A DNA stretch of 64,000 bases from Bacteroidales bacterium (lineage in GTDB: Bacteria > Bacteroidota > Bacteroidia > Bacteroidales > UBA932), in contig JAFQGK010000018.1 in NCBI GenBank assembly GCA_017398335.1, positions 149,731 to 213,730 on the forward strand, in the 5' to 3' direction. The notes under the pieces were generated by a model. That model was given only the letters and a program-made list of their open reading frames with translations. It ran no database searches and had not been told where the DNA came from. A program made the position numbers and the translations under genes. Shown here piece by piece: positions 18,697 through 27,786 of the stretch. Position 1 is the first letter of the stretch, and each line of letters starts with the position of its first letter.

Positions 18697-19725
18697 CTAA
18701 ACCAAAGTCCAGTGTATGCGGATCCCCTTGCGTTCCATTCCGCGGAACCAGGTCATCTGGCGTTTCGCGAACTGATGTATGGCCGTAGCCAGCTGAGTGC
18801 GCATTTCCTCATATGTCAGTTCTCCTGTTATATATAAGGTGACGAATTTATATTCCAGTCCATAATATATAAGGTCTTCTGCCGGAATCGGCTTGTGCTC
18901 CGGTGCAAGTGCCGGATGCGATCCGTCTGTCAGGCCTCTGATTTCTTGTATCATTCCTTCTTCCAGGCGGGCATCGAGACGCTTGTCTATCCTGGCGTTG
19001 CGCTCGTCGCGGTCTACCAATGTTCCTATATAGTATGTGTTTTTCGGAAGGAAGGCTGTCCTCTTGACAGGATGTTCTGCTTCATAAATAGCGATTTCCA
19101 GTGCCCTGATAAGTCGTTTGCGTGTGTCGTAGTCCGTGGAATTGTGCAGAGGCTTTAGTGAAGCGAGCTGCGCGATGAGTTCTTCGTCAGACTTCTTTTC
19201 AAGTTCTGCTCTCAGCTTCGGATCTGCCGGCACTTCGGGGAGGGAGTAGCCGCAGGTGGCTGCCTCTATGTACAGACCGCTGCCTCCGCAAAGAATAGGT
19301 ATGCCTCCACGGTCAACAATATCCTTATATGCCTTTTCGAAATCCCTCTGGTATTCGAAGATGTTGTATTTCGTTCCCGCCTCCACTATATCCATCAGAT
19401 GATACGGAATCTCTTCGTACTCACTAAGATCCTTTCCGGTGCCTATATCCATTCCCTGGTATACCTGTCTGGAGTCGGCTGAGATTATCTCTGCACCGGA
19501 AGCCGTCATTCCCGACTTGATCGGGAATCTTTCAGCCAGCAAGGCGTTGATCTGTCTGGCAAGCCGGACAGCATAGCGGGTCTTTCCTGAGGCAGTCGGG
19601 CCCAGGACGCATATAAGGTCTATCTCACCGGACAGATATTTGTCCAGAATCTCTGCTGCATTGATTTCCTCGGCAGGCGGGAGCTCTGCCATCGGGGGTA
19701 TGGGTGTGAACGGTTTCTTAGCCAT
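18697..19725 (-). CDS. miaA: tRNA dimethylallyltransferase
   Basis: 342 residues. P-loop GPTASGKTR at 42-50, then ISADSRQVYQGMDIGTGKDL, the tRNA-binding/active-site segment, and CGGSGLYIEA. The enzyme adds a dimethylallyl group to A37 of tRNAs reading UNN codons. Two oddities: about 30 extra residues before the P-loop, and an insertion of roughly 16 residues (61-77) between the P-loop helix and the AEIISADS strand, where MiaA proteins normally run directly. Ten of the inserted residues (RFPIKSGMTA) are encoded by a copy of the palindromic repeat. The frame is kept, so the enzyme may still work. Confidence 0.92.
   Translation of the reverse strand: MAKKPFTPIPPMAELPPAEEINAAEILDKYLSGEIDLICVLGPTASGKTRYAVRLARQINALLAERFPIKSGMTASGAEIISADSRQVYQGMDIGTGKDLSEYEEIPYHLMDIVEAGTKYNIFEYQRDFEKAYKDIVDRGGIPILCGGSGLYIEAATCGYSLPEVPADPKLRAELEKKSDEELIAQLASLKPLHNSTDYDTRKRLIRALEIAIYEAEHPVKRTAFLPKNTYYIGTLVDRDERNARIDKRLDARLEEGMIQEIRGLTDGSHPALAPEHKPIPAEDLIYYGLEYKFVTLYITGELTYEEMRTQLATAIHQFAKRQMTWFRGMERKGIRIHWTLV
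19505..19530 (-). repeat. REP-like palindrome inside miaA
   Basis: GTCATTCCCGAC, TTGA, TCGGGAATCT: a 26-base copy of the element that is otherwise intergenic in this window (3609-3634, 18670-18696, 21797-21822). It lies in frame in the coding strand of miaA. Confidence 0.85.
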
Positions 19726-19812
19726 ATCTGCAAATATACATTTTTTATGTCAATCCGCAGGGTTCTCTTTGCTTCGGAAGCATACTTCTGACAGTAAATC
19801 AAAAAAATGCAC

Positions 19813-19820
19813 TACATTTG
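19813..19820 (+). promoter_or_regulatory. Probable -7 box for smpB
   Basis: TACATTTG fits TAnnTTTG and lies 28 bases before the smpB start. The upstream box is only a partial match (TCTG 21 bases away). Confidence 0.5.
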
Positions 19821-19848
19821 CATTTCTGAAAGATATAAGTGAAAAGTT

Positions 19849-20298
19849 ATGCCGAAAGCAAAGAGCAGTGTAGAGATAAAGAACAGGAGAGCCTCGTTTG
19901 ACTATGAGTTCATCGAGACTTTCCAGGCGGGTATTGTGCTGACCGGCACAGAAATCAAGTCCATCAGGGCAGGAAAGGCTTCTCTGGTGGACGCATTCTG
20001 TTACTTTAATTCCAATGAGCTGTATGTCAAGAATATGCATATAGCGGAGTACTGGTGGGGCAGTTGGGGAAAACATGACCCCCGTCGCGACAGGAAGCTG
20101 CTTCTTAGTCGTAAGGAACTCAACAAGCTCCAGAGGGCGGTCAAGGAAAAGGGATTGACCATCGTCGGTGTCAAGCTATATATCGCGGATAACGGCTATG
20201 CCAAGCTGCTGATTGCTTTGGCTCGAGGCAAGAAGGAATATGACAAGCGTGCCTCGATCAAGGAGAAGGATCTCCGCCGTGAGATGGACAGAATGTAA
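19849..20298 (+). CDS. smpB: SsrA-binding protein SmpB
   Basis: 149 residues, the normal size. It has the characteristic beginning [22 protein letters not shown], the TEIKSIR motif, and the C-terminal [18 protein letters not shown] tail that enters the ribosomal decoding centre. SmpB delivers tmRNA to stalled ribosomes. It is divergent from miaA and convergent with metK; the two convergent genes share a strong hairpin. Confidence 0.96.
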   Translation: MPKAKSSVEIKNRRASFDYEFIETFQAGIVLTGTEIKSIRAGKASLVDAFCYFNSNELYVKNMHIAEYWWGSWGKHDPRRDRKLLLSRKELNKLQRAVKEKGLTIVGVKLYIADNGYAKLLIALARGKKEYDKRASIKEKDLRREMDRM

Positions 20299-20310
20299 TG
20301 CCTGATATAT

Positions 20311-20381
20311 ACGACAAGCCCCTCGGGTCGCTAAGCAGAAGTATAGGGAAATGCTCAGCACCTCCGAGGGGCTTGTCGTTT
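20311..20381. terminator. Bidirectional terminator between smpB and metK
   Basis: Perfect 16-base arms (20311-20326 and 20364-20379; ACGACAAGCCCCTCGG and its complement) around a 37-base loop. It lies in the convergent gap and has short T runs on the plus side. Confidence 0.7.
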
Positions 20382-20402
20382 CCGGATGTCTCCGGTATGT
20401 TT

Positions 20403-21761
20403 TTAGAGTCCGAAAGCTTCCTTGACTATGTCGACGGAATCAAGGAGTTCCCAGCCGAAGAACTGCACGTACTCGGTGGTCTTTACACCGTTGCGGACAA
20501 AAGTGACAGACTCCTTGTAAGGTTTGCGGCCAACGTGTCCGTATGCTGCAGTCGGCTCATAGATAGGCTTCTTGAGGCCGAACTTCTCGATGATCATCGC
20601 CGGGCGAAGGTCGAAGAGTTCGTTGATCTTTTCTGCAATGAAGGCATCGCTGAACTGCTTGCCCTTGAATTCAGGACCCTGGATACCCTCTGTATCGATG
20701 GCTGCCGTGCCGTATGTGTTTACGAATATGCTGACAGGACGGGCAACGCCGATTGCGTATGATACCTGCACAAGCATTTCATGTGCGACACCTGCCGCAA
20801 CCATGTTCTTAGCTATGTATCTGGAAGCGTATGCTGCCGAACGGTCAACCTTGGAAGGGTCTTTTCCTGAGAATGCTCCACCGCCGTGCGCACCCTTACC
20901 GCCGTATGTGTCTACGATGATCTTGCGGCCGGTGAGGCCTGTGTCACCGTGAGGACCACCGATCACGAACTTTCCTGTAGGGTTCACGTGAAGGATATAG
21001 TCGTTCTGGAAGAGTGCCGCTGTCTCAGCCGGGAGAGCTTCGATGAGCATAGGGATGAGGATGTTCTGAACGTCCTCACGTATCTTCGCCTGCATTGCTT
21101 CGTCAACCCTTTTCTGACCGAACTGGCTGCATCCTTCTGCATATGACATATTGCCGAGAGTAGCAGGAGTGAATTCATCGTGCTGGGTCGAGATCACAAT
21201 CGTATGCACACGTACCGGTCTGTTGGTCTCGCTGTCATATTCGATAGTGAACTGCGACTTTGAGTCCGGGCGTAGATAAGGCATGAGCTCTGGTGTCTGC
21301 TTGCGGATCTTTGCGAGGATCTGCAGGGCAAGATGCGAGAGAGCGAGTGGAAGAGGCATATACTCCTTTGTGTCGCGGCATGCATAGCCGAACATCATTC
21401 CCTGGTCTCCTGCTCCCTGGGCGTCAGCGTCCTCACCTACGACTCCGCGGTTGATGTCCACGCTCTGCTCGTGGAGTGCGGAAAGGATACCGCAAGAGTT
21501 TCCGTCGAACATATAGTCGGCATTGTTGTAGCCGATCTTGTTGATCACGCGACGTACGGTCTTTGGAATGTCTACATATGCGTCTTCAGAACGCACCTCG
21601 CCTCCTACTACCACGAGTCCGGTGCTGCAGAATGTCTCGCATGCCACCTTTGCTTCCGGATCCTGACGGAGGAACTCGTCGAGGATCGCGTCTGAAATCT
21701 GGTCGGATACCTTGTCTGGATGTCCTTCTGATACTGATTCTGATGTAAATAAATAGTTCAT
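20403..21761 (-). CDS. metK: S-adenosylmethionine synthetase
   Basis: 452 residues, somewhat longer than the common 380-430. The N-terminal ATP/methionine site reads [20 protein letters not shown], the second signature is [12 protein letters not shown], and the P-loop-like [18 protein letters not shown] is intact. It makes SAM from methionine and ATP in the cytoplasm. Its 5' region, nearly 330 bases, contains a predicted SAM-II aptamer, an intrinsic terminator and a 21-base tandem array, so feedback control by SAM is likely. Confidence 0.96.
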   Translation of the reverse strand: MNYLFTSESVSEGHPDKVSDQISDAILDEFLRQDPEAKVACETFCSTGLVVVGGEVRSEDAYVDIPKTVRRVINKIGYNNADYMFDGNSCGILSALHEQSVDINRGVVGEDADAQGAGDQGMMFGYACRDTKEYMPLPLALSHLALQILAKIRKQTPELMPYLRPDSKSQFTIEYDSETNRPVRVHTIVISTQHDEFTPATLGNMSYAEGCSQFGQKRVDEAMQAKIREDVQNILIPMLIEALPAETAALFQNDYILHVNPTGKFVIGGPHGDTGLTGRKIIVDTYGGKGAHGGGAFSGKDPSKVDRSAAYASRYIAKNMVAAGVAHEMLVQVSYAIGVARPVSIFVNTYGTAAIDTEGIQGPEFKGKQFSDAFIAEKINELFDLRPAMIIEKFGLKKPIYEPTAAYGHVGRKPYKESVTFVRNGVKTTEYVQFFGWELLDSVDIVKEAFGL

Positions 21762-21796
21762 TGTAGTTATATTTTATCTTTTATATTCTCTGGTCT

Positions 21797-21947
21797 GGAT
21801 CCCCGATCAGGTCGGGGATGACATCTGTCCGGTCGGGGATGACATCTGTCCGGTCGGGGATGACATCTGTCCGGTCGGTGATGATGTCTGTCCGGTCTGG
21901 GATGACATCTGTCGGGTAGGGGGTGATGTCTGTCCGGTAAGCAGCAA
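21797..21947. repeat. REP-like palindrome and 21-bp tandem array in the metK leader
   Basis: A palindrome (21797-21822, CCCCGA / TCGGGG arms) is followed by about six copies of a 21-base unit (consensus ATCTGTCCGGTCGGGGATGAC) starting at 21823, 21844, 21865, 21886, 21907 and 21928, the last ones degenerate. Each unit repeats half of the palindrome. The array lies between the leader terminator and the metK start codon. Confidence 0.85.
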
Positions 21948-21948
21948 C

Positions 21949-21974
21949 AAAAAAGCCCCACACAGATGCGGAGC
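21949..21974 (-). terminator. Intrinsic terminator in the metK leader
   Basis: Read on the minus strand: GCTCC stem, loop, GGGGC, then six T. It is 54 bases downstream of the predicted SAM-II aptamer and upstream of metK, as expected for a transcriptional switch. Confidence 0.7.
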
Positions 21975-22027
21975 CGTCACAAAACACAAAACATTGATAT
22001 GAAAGCGGCCAGCACACGGCCGACCAA

Positions 22028-22082
22028 GGTCAACATTTTAGCATTTTTTAACGTGGTTGCAAGCAGCCAAATTTCTCCACAC
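22028..22082 (-). promoter_or_regulatory. SAM-II (metA-type) riboswitch aptamer, predicted
   Basis: On the minus strand the leader has a short stem (TGTGG with CCACG), a loop with AAATTTGG, the conserved GCTTGCAACCACGTTAAA block, and a downstream GCTAAA segment. That order is the known core of SAM-II riboswitches, which form an H-type pseudoknot around SAM and occur in Bacteroidota. The aptamer starts just after the predicted transcription start and controls metK. SAM-II usually acts on translation with the start codon close by; here the start codon is more than 260 bases away and a terminator lies between, so control is more likely transcriptional. Confidence 0.72.
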
Positions 22083-22097
22083 TTTCCTTTCGGGCTG

Positions 22098-22127
22098 CAA
22101 AGATACATAAATTTTTACATATGCAAA
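22098..22127 (-). promoter_or_regulatory. Promoter for the metK leader
   Basis: On the minus strand, TTTG (22127-22124), an 18-base spacer and TATCTTTG (22105-22098). Transcription would begin close to the first base of the aptamer. Confidence 0.6.
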
Positions 22128-22189
22128 TTATTAGTAGTAAAAAGGCTGTCAAATTGTTATATTTGAGAACGTGAAATGATAAAATATGT

Positions 22190-22197
22190 TATCTTTG
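22190..22197 (+). promoter_or_regulatory. -7 box for the TonB receptor at 22234
   Basis: TATCTTTG, 36 bases before the start codon. A second TATATTTG at 22158-22165 could be an alternative. Neither has a well-spaced TTTG box. Confidence 0.5.
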
Positions 22198-22233
22198 CAA
22201 CCAGATTGAACCTATTATAACAATTAAAATATT

Positions 22234-25200
22234 ATGAAACAATCAATTAAGTATTTGCTGTGCACTTTGTGTGCGGTAATGTTTATGGGTGTTTCTGCTT
22301 TTGCACAGGTAACTACTTCCTCTCTTGGAGGTAAAGTCGTAGACAAGGCCGGTGAGCCTGTTATCGGTGCAGCAGTGGTTGCAACTCATGAGCCATCCGG
22401 AACCGTTTACGGTGTTGTTACAAACGAGGATGGTCGTTATGTTATCAACGGTATGCGTTCAGGTGGTCCTTACAAGGTAGAGATTTCTTGCCTTGGCTAC
22501 CAGACTGTGATCAATACCGACATTACTCTTCAGCTAGGTGAGCCATATGCCCTTAACAGTGTTGTCAATGATGACAAGGAGATGCTTAGCGAGGCTATTG
22601 TAGTAGCTCAGGCTACTTCAAGGTTTGCAGGTGAGAAGACAGGTGCTGTAACTAATATCTCAAGCAAGCAGATGGAGTCTCTTCCTAACATCAGCAGAAG
22701 CCTTGAGGATGTTTCTAAACTCTCTCCTTATGGTGGTAACGGATTGAATTTTGCCGGTGGTGACGGACGTTCGTCAAACTTCACAGTCGACGGTGCAAAC
22801 TTCAATAACAACTTCGGTAAGACAAATGACCTGCCAGGTGGCGGAAACCCTATTTCCATTGATGCTATCGAGGAAATGCAGGTCGTTATCGCTCCATATG
22901 ATGTCCGTCAGACAAACTTCATCGGTGGTGGTATGAACGCAATTACCAAGTCTGGTACAAACCAGTTCAAGGGTTCAGCTTACACTTATCACAAGAATGA
23001 GTGGATGAGAGGTAATACCAATTATCTTGGTGAGGAGTTCGGCAACCGTGCAAAGGAGAGAATCACGACTTATGGTGCAACTCTCGGTGGCCCTATCATC
23101 AAGAACAAACTCTTCTTCTTCGTAAACTTCGAGCAGAGCCAGAGCCCTAATGAGGTGAACCTGTGGAGAGCATCTGAGGATGGAGTGGCAGATCCGGATC
23201 ATTACCTGTCGCGTGCCAAGATAGCAGATATGGAAGCTGTAAAGAAGCATCTGTGGGAGAACTACGGTTATGATACAGGTTCGTATACAGACTATCCTGC
23301 TCAGACTTCAAATACGAAGGTGCTCGCACGTATTGACTGGAACATAACAGATAACCACCATCTTGCAGTACGTTACAACTATACTCTTGACCGTGGATGG
23401 GTTCCGACAAACAGATCTTCCGGAAATGCTGTCCGCAAAGCTTCAGCTGACCGTATCTCGCAGTACGGAATGGCGTTCGCAAATTCAATTTATTCAGATG
23501 ACAATCTGGTTCATTCTTTTGCATTTGACCTCAACAGCCGTTTCTCGAACAATCTTTCGAACCAGCTCCTCGTGACATTCTCAAAGCTTGACAATGTCCG
23601 TGGTTCTACTTCAGACAAGTTCCCGTTCATTGACATTCTTGATGCTGATGATTATGCTGCAGGTAAGATTATGCCTTACATCTCTGCAGGTTACGAGCTC
23701 TTCACTTGGAACAATGGTGTGCACAATAATGTCGTGACAGTAAAGGATGATATTACTTACTTTACCGGAAACCACAAGATTACTGCAGGTCTCTCATATG
23801 AGTATCAGATGGTTGACAACTCATATATGAGAAACGGTACAGGTTACTATCGTTATGCAAGCCTTGATGACTTCCTCAATCAGAGAGCCCCTGAGACAGT
23901 CTGCCTTACCTATGGTTATGATGGTGAGGAGAATCCTGCTGCACGTGTACGTTATCATCAGATCGGCGCATACGGACAGGATGAGTGGACTCCTTCTGAT
24001 AACTTCAAGCTTACATATGGTCTCCGTCTTGATATGATCGCTTTTGACAATCAGGATCTTATGACCAACAATGCTATTCTTGACGTTGATTATAACGGTA
24101 AGCATATTGACACAGGTAAGTGGCCTACAACAAAACTCAGAGTATCTCCACGTATCGGTTTCACATGGGATGTTCTTGGCAACAAGAGCCTTAAGGTTCG
24201 CGGTGGTACAGGTTTCTTCACTGGACGTCTGCCTCTCGTGTTCTTCACCAACATGCCTACAAACTCAGGTATGGTTCAGAACCTTACTTCAATCTCTACA
24301 AGCAAGGACGGCAAGGCTCCAGCTGAGCTTCAGCAGTTTGCTGGTAAGATGATTACTGATGTGAACGAATTCATCAAGAAACTTCATTCTATAGACCCAG
24401 AGAAGTATCCTTTGACAATCACTCCTGAAAAGGGTGTGATTACTGGTGCTATCCAGGCTGTTGATCCTAAGTTCAAGATGCCTACAGTATGGAAGACATC
24501 TCTTGCTGTTGACTATCAGCTTCCTGTAGGATTCCCTCTTACAGTTACAGGTGAGTTCATGTACAACAAGACCATCAATGCAGTAATGCTTCAGGACTGG
24601 AATATGGTTGATCCGGATGGCTTCAGCCGTCTTACAGGTATCGACAACCGTCATATCTTCCCTGAGACCGGTTCAAAATACACTGAAACTAATGCATATG
24701 TGTTGACAAACACTAACAAGGGTTATGGCTATACAGCAAATGTTCTGATCAATGCTCAGCCTATTCCTGAACTTAACATTGTTGCTTCTTATACACATAC
24801 TGTTCAGAAAGAGGTTTCTGGTATGCCTGGCTCAAATGCTGAGTCTGCATTCACTTACATCCCTTCAATCGAGGGCCCTAACCATGTAGGCGTTCATAAT
24901 TCGCAGTATGTTACCCCTGACCGTGCGTTCGTAAATCTTACTTACAATGACAAGGGCAACAACCATTATACTCTCTTCTATGAGGCTTGGAGAGGTGGCG
25001 GAAACAATAGCTACATGTACTCTCAGGACCTCAATAAGGATGGTTATGCTTACGACCTTATCTACATTCCTGCGAAGGCTGAAGATGTTCTTTGGGCGAC
25101 TCCGGAGGATGCACAGAACTTCTTCGCATTCGTAGAGCAGGATAAGTATCTCAGCACTCACAAGGGCCAGTATGCAGAGGCTTACAGCGTATACTCTCCT

Positions 25201-25509
25201 TGGGTTCACAGACTCAACTTCCGTTATGCTCATGACTTCAAGTTCAATATCGGCAAGTCTGTAAACACTATTCAGCTTAATGTAGACTTCAACAATATCC
25301 TTAACGTGTTCAATCCGGCATGGGGTGTTGCCAAGTATATGAATCCTTCAATCAACGAGGGTAGAATCCTTTCTGTTGACCACATCAACAATGAAGGTGC
25401 TCCTGTATTCAAGTCAAACGTGAAGGCTGATACTCCTACATGGTTGCCATCCTCTGGACTTGGACAGTGCTGGTATTTCCAGGTCGGTATCAAGTATATG
25501 TTTAACTAA
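22234..25509 (+). CDS. Oar-like TonB-dependent receptor with carboxypeptidase regulatory-like domain
   Basis: 1091 residues. Signal peptide ending near AFAQ, a regulatory-like beta-sandwich (about 28-112), then a plug domain with DVSKLSPYGGNGLNFAGG and NFTVDGANFNNNFG, typical of the Oar subgroup, and a large barrel ending GIKYMFN. It lacks the SusC signature and no SusD gene follows. Such receptors use TonB energy to take in a ligand or act as surface proteins. It is the first gene of a unit whose second gene, 15 bases on, is an OB-fold/BACON lipoprotein; the unit ends in a strong terminator at 27759. Confidence 0.88.
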   Translation: MKQSIKYLLCTLCAVMFMGVSAFAQVTTSSLGGKVVDKAGEPVIGAAVVATHEPSGTVYGVVTNEDGRYVINGMRSGGPYKVEISCLGYQTVINTDITLQLGEPYALNSVVNDDKEMLSEAIVVAQATSRFAGEKTGAVTNISSKQMESLPNISRSLEDVSKLSPYGGNGLNFAGGDGRSSNFTVDGANFNNNFGKTNDLPGGGNPISIDAIEEMQVVIAPYDVRQTNFIGGGMNAITKSGTNQFKGSAYTYHKNEWMRGNTNYLGEEFGNRAKERITTYGATLGGPIIKNKLFFFVNFEQSQSPNEVNLWRASEDGVADPDHYLSRAKIADMEAVKKHLWENYGYDTGSYTDYPAQTSNTKVLARIDWNITDNHHLAVRYNYTLDRGWVPTNRSSGNAVRKASADRISQYGMAFANSIYSDDNLVHSFAFDLNSRFSNNLSNQLLVTFSKLDNVRGSTSDKFPFIDILDADDYAAGKIMPYISAGYELFTWNNGVHNNVVTVKDDITYFTGNHKITAGLSYEYQMVDNSYMRNGTGYYRYASLDDFLNQRAPETVCLTYGYDGEENPAARVRYHQIGAYGQDEWTPSDNFKLTYGLRLDMIAFDNQDLMTNNAILDVDYNGKHIDTGKWPTTKLRVSPRIGFTWDVLGNKSLKVRGGTGFFTGRLPLVFFTNMPTNSGMVQNLTSISTSKDGKAPAELQQFAGKMITDVNEFIKKLHSIDPEKYPLTITPEKGVITGAIQAVDPKFKMPTVWKTSLAVDYQLPVGFPLTVTGEFMYNKTINAVMLQDWNMVDPDGFSRLTGIDNRHIFPETGSKYTETNAYVLTNTNKGYGYTANVLINAQPIPELNIVASYTHTVQKEVSGMPGSNAESAFTYIPSIEGPNHVGVHNSQYVTPDRAFVNLTYNDKGNNHYTLFYEAWRGGGNNSYMYSQDLNKDGYAYDLIYIPAKAEDVLWATPEDAQNFFAFVEQDKYLSTHKGQYAEAYSVYSPWVHRLNFRYAHDFKFNIGKSVNTIQLNVDFNNILNVFNPAWGVAKYMNPSINEGRILSVDHINNEGAPVFKSNVKADTPTWLPSSGLGQCWYFQVGIKYMFN

Positions 25510-25524
25510 TCCGATACGAATAGT

Positions 25525-27732
25525 ATGAAATTAAGATATTTTTTGACATCAATAGTTGCATGCCTTGCGCTTGCAATCGGATGTACCAAGGAAGAGCTTC
25601 CGGGCCTTTCTGAAATTCAGGTGACTCCATCATACTTTACTTTCGGAGTAGATGGTGGATCTAAGACTCTTACAGTGACTGCTTCTGCTGACTGGACCGT
25701 TACAGACGTTCCTGAATGGCTTACAGTAAGTCCTGCAAAAGGTTCAGCTACAGATGCAGAGGGCGTGAAGGTAACTGTCACAGCGGCTGCTACATCAGCA
25801 GAGCAGATAGTTACTGCTACTCTTAAGTTCAATTGTGCAGGCAAGACACAGCTTGTAACCGTAGGTCAGGAGGCTTTTGTTCCTGATTATCCTAAGTTCA
25901 AGGCTGGTGAGTATTGGATCATGTTCGCTGAAGAGGTTGCACTTCCTGTGACATCTTCTTACGGATACCTTTACACTGCGAAGGCTAACAAGTCAGAGGA
26001 CGGCAAACTTTCAAGTACTGCTGATAACATCTTCACTTTCACAGAGGTTGAGGGTGGTTTCTCTATCCAGGATGCAGCGGGCAAGTTCTATGCGATGAAG
26101 GGTACCTATACCTCTTTCAATCTTTATGATACTGCTCAGGAAAGCTATGTGTTCACTGTAAAACAGACGGGTGACGACAAGTTCGTCATTACAAACGCTA
26201 ACGGTAAGGTTATGCAGTACGATCCTGCATACAGTTCCGCAGGAGCATACGACAGTGAGAAGTCAGGTGCAATCTATCCTAATCTTGTAAGCGTAGCTGG
26301 TGCTGAAATCGCTGAGATTCTCTTCGCTGTCGAGCCTACAGAAGTGGCGCTCGAGACAGAGGCTGGCGAGTTCAATATCAATATGACCTGCAAGAACGAA
26401 GCGTTTGAAATCAACCCTTCTGCTGACTGGATCACTGTAAAGGGTATGACTTCAACCAACGGTGAGTATGTGGTTACATTCTCATATACAGAGAACACTG
26501 GTGCCGCAAGAACTGCAACCATCGACTTCGTTTCCGGCGAGGAGACAATCACAGTCAATGTTTCGCAGGAAGGTTCAATCGCAGAGGTTTCTGTTGCTGA
26601 TTTCCTTGCTGCTGCTGAAGGTCCTGCTCTCTATAAGCTTACAGGTCAGATCGCTAACATTGCAATGGACAAGAACGATCCTACCAAGGTTAATGCTTAT
26701 GGTAACTTCGACCTCATCGATGCTACCGGTTCCGTATATGTATATGGCCTTACTGCAACTCCTCAGGCAAGCAATGACAAGTCATTCGCGTCGCTCGGCC
26801 TTCAGGAGGGTGATATTGTTACCATTATCGGAACGAGATCAGCTTACAACGGTACTGCGCAGGTAGGTGGACCAGCTTACTATGTAAGCCATATCGGTCA
26901 TACTGCCGTAACTGTTTCTGAGTTCCTTGCTGCATCTGAGTCTGCTGATACTTGGTATAAGCTTACAGGTACTGTTTCTGACATTGCTATGGATAAGAAT
27001 GATCCTACCAAGGTAAATGCTTACGGAAACTTCAATCTTACAGATGAGACAGGTACTGTATATGTATACGGTCTTACAAAGAACTATGTTCCTGGAAAGA
27101 AGAACGACAAGTCGTTCGAGTCAATCGGACTTAAGAACGGAGATGTTGTTACCATTATCGGAACAAGGTCAGCTTATAACGGCACTGCTCAGGTAGGTGG
27201 TACAGCTTACTATATTTCTCATGAGTCAGATCAGTCAGGCGGTGAGGAACCTGAGACACCGGTAACTCCAGGAGAAGGTGAGACTTCGGAGGTGAAGACT
27301 CTCACAAATGCCGAGATCTGCGCAGCCATGACATCTTCAGAAACATCATATGTTGAGTACACAATCGAGTCTGCGTCAGGTGTTTGGACTGTAAATGCTT
27401 CTCAGAATAAGGCAAATACATTCCTCCAGTGCCGTGGAAAGAAGGGTGGATACATCAAGACCCCTGAGTTTGATAAGGATATCAAGTCTGTGACCATCCA
27501 CTTTACATCAGCGAAGTCAGTATATTCTAACAATACTTACTGCGTGTTCCCTTCTACATGGACAGCTCCTACTGCGGATGCTGCATATCCTGAGGATGGA
27601 AATGTAGGAAAGGCAGTGACCGATGGATCATACAGCCTGACAATCCCTGTAGATGCAGGCAACAAGCAGGTGTATGTTTCCATCATCGGCACCTACTCAT
27701 ACTATCTTGACCACATTGATGTAGCATTCTAA
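25525..27732 (+). CDS. Surface lipoprotein with BACON and duplicated OB-fold-like domains
   Basis: 735 residues. Lipobox AIGC (Cys 20) is followed by TKEE, a Lys-acidic start often seen on surface-exported lipoproteins of this phylum. Order: BACON-like domain (about 30-118), a ricin/jelly-roll-like stretch (125-260), a second BACON-like domain (265-350), two tandem copies of a roughly 105-residue domain (355-460, 462-570) each with KLTGQ/KLTGT, MDKNDPTKVNAYGNF and GDIVTIIGTRSAYNGTAQVGG, a Pro/Glu linker, and a C-terminal jelly roll. The repeated domain looks like an OB fold of the DUF5689/anticodon-binding type, a fold that often binds nucleic acid. No catalytic motif was found, so a binding role is likely. 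Confidence 0.75.
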   Translation: MKLRYFLTSIVACLALAIGCTKEELPGLSEIQVTPSYFTFGVDGGSKTLTVTASADWTVTDVPEWLTVSPAKGSATDAEGVKVTVTAAATSAEQIVTATLKFNCAGKTQLVTVGQEAFVPDYPKFKAGEYWIMFAEEVALPVTSSYGYLYTAKANKSEDGKLSSTADNIFTFTEVEGGFSIQDAAGKFYAMKGTYTSFNLYDTAQESYVFTVKQTGDDKFVITNANGKVMQYDPAYSSAGAYDSEKSGAIYPNLVSVAGAEIAEILFAVEPTEVALETEAGEFNINMTCKNEAFEINPSADWITVKGMTSTNGEYVVTFSYTENTGAARTATIDFVSGEETITVNVSQEGSIAEVSVADFLAAAEGPALYKLTGQIANIAMDKNDPTKVNAYGNFDLIDATGSVYVYGLTATPQASNDKSFASLGLQEGDIVTIIGTRSAYNGTAQVGGPAYYVSHIGHTAVTVSEFLAASESADTWYKLTGTVSDIAMDKNDPTKVNAYGNFNLTDETGTVYVYGLTKNYVPGKKNDKSFESIGLKNGDVVTIIGTRSAYNGTAQVGGTAYYISHESDQSGGEEPETPVTPGEGETSEVKTLTNAEICAAMTSSETSYVEYTIESASGVWTVNASQNKANTFLQCRGKKGGYIKTPEFDKDIKSVTIHFTSAKSVYSNNTYCVFPSTWTAPTADAAYPEDGNVGKAVTDGSYSLTIPVDAGNKQVYVSIIGTYSYYLDHIDVAF

Positions 27733-27758
27733 TAATATACATCAATAAAGCTTTTCAG

Positions 27759-27786
27759 GCGGCTCACATTTGTGGGCCGCTTTTTT
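27759..27786 (+). terminator. Rho-independent terminator
   Basis: GCGGCTCAC / GTGGGCCGC arms with an ATTT loop and six T. It ends the receptor-lipoprotein unit. Confidence 0.85.

Noticed and set aside
21767-22017. Minus-strand frames with repeated TGQTSSP or DRTDVIP peptides
   Set aside because: Product of the 21-bp array (a multiple of three keeps frames open) in the metK leader; not a gene.
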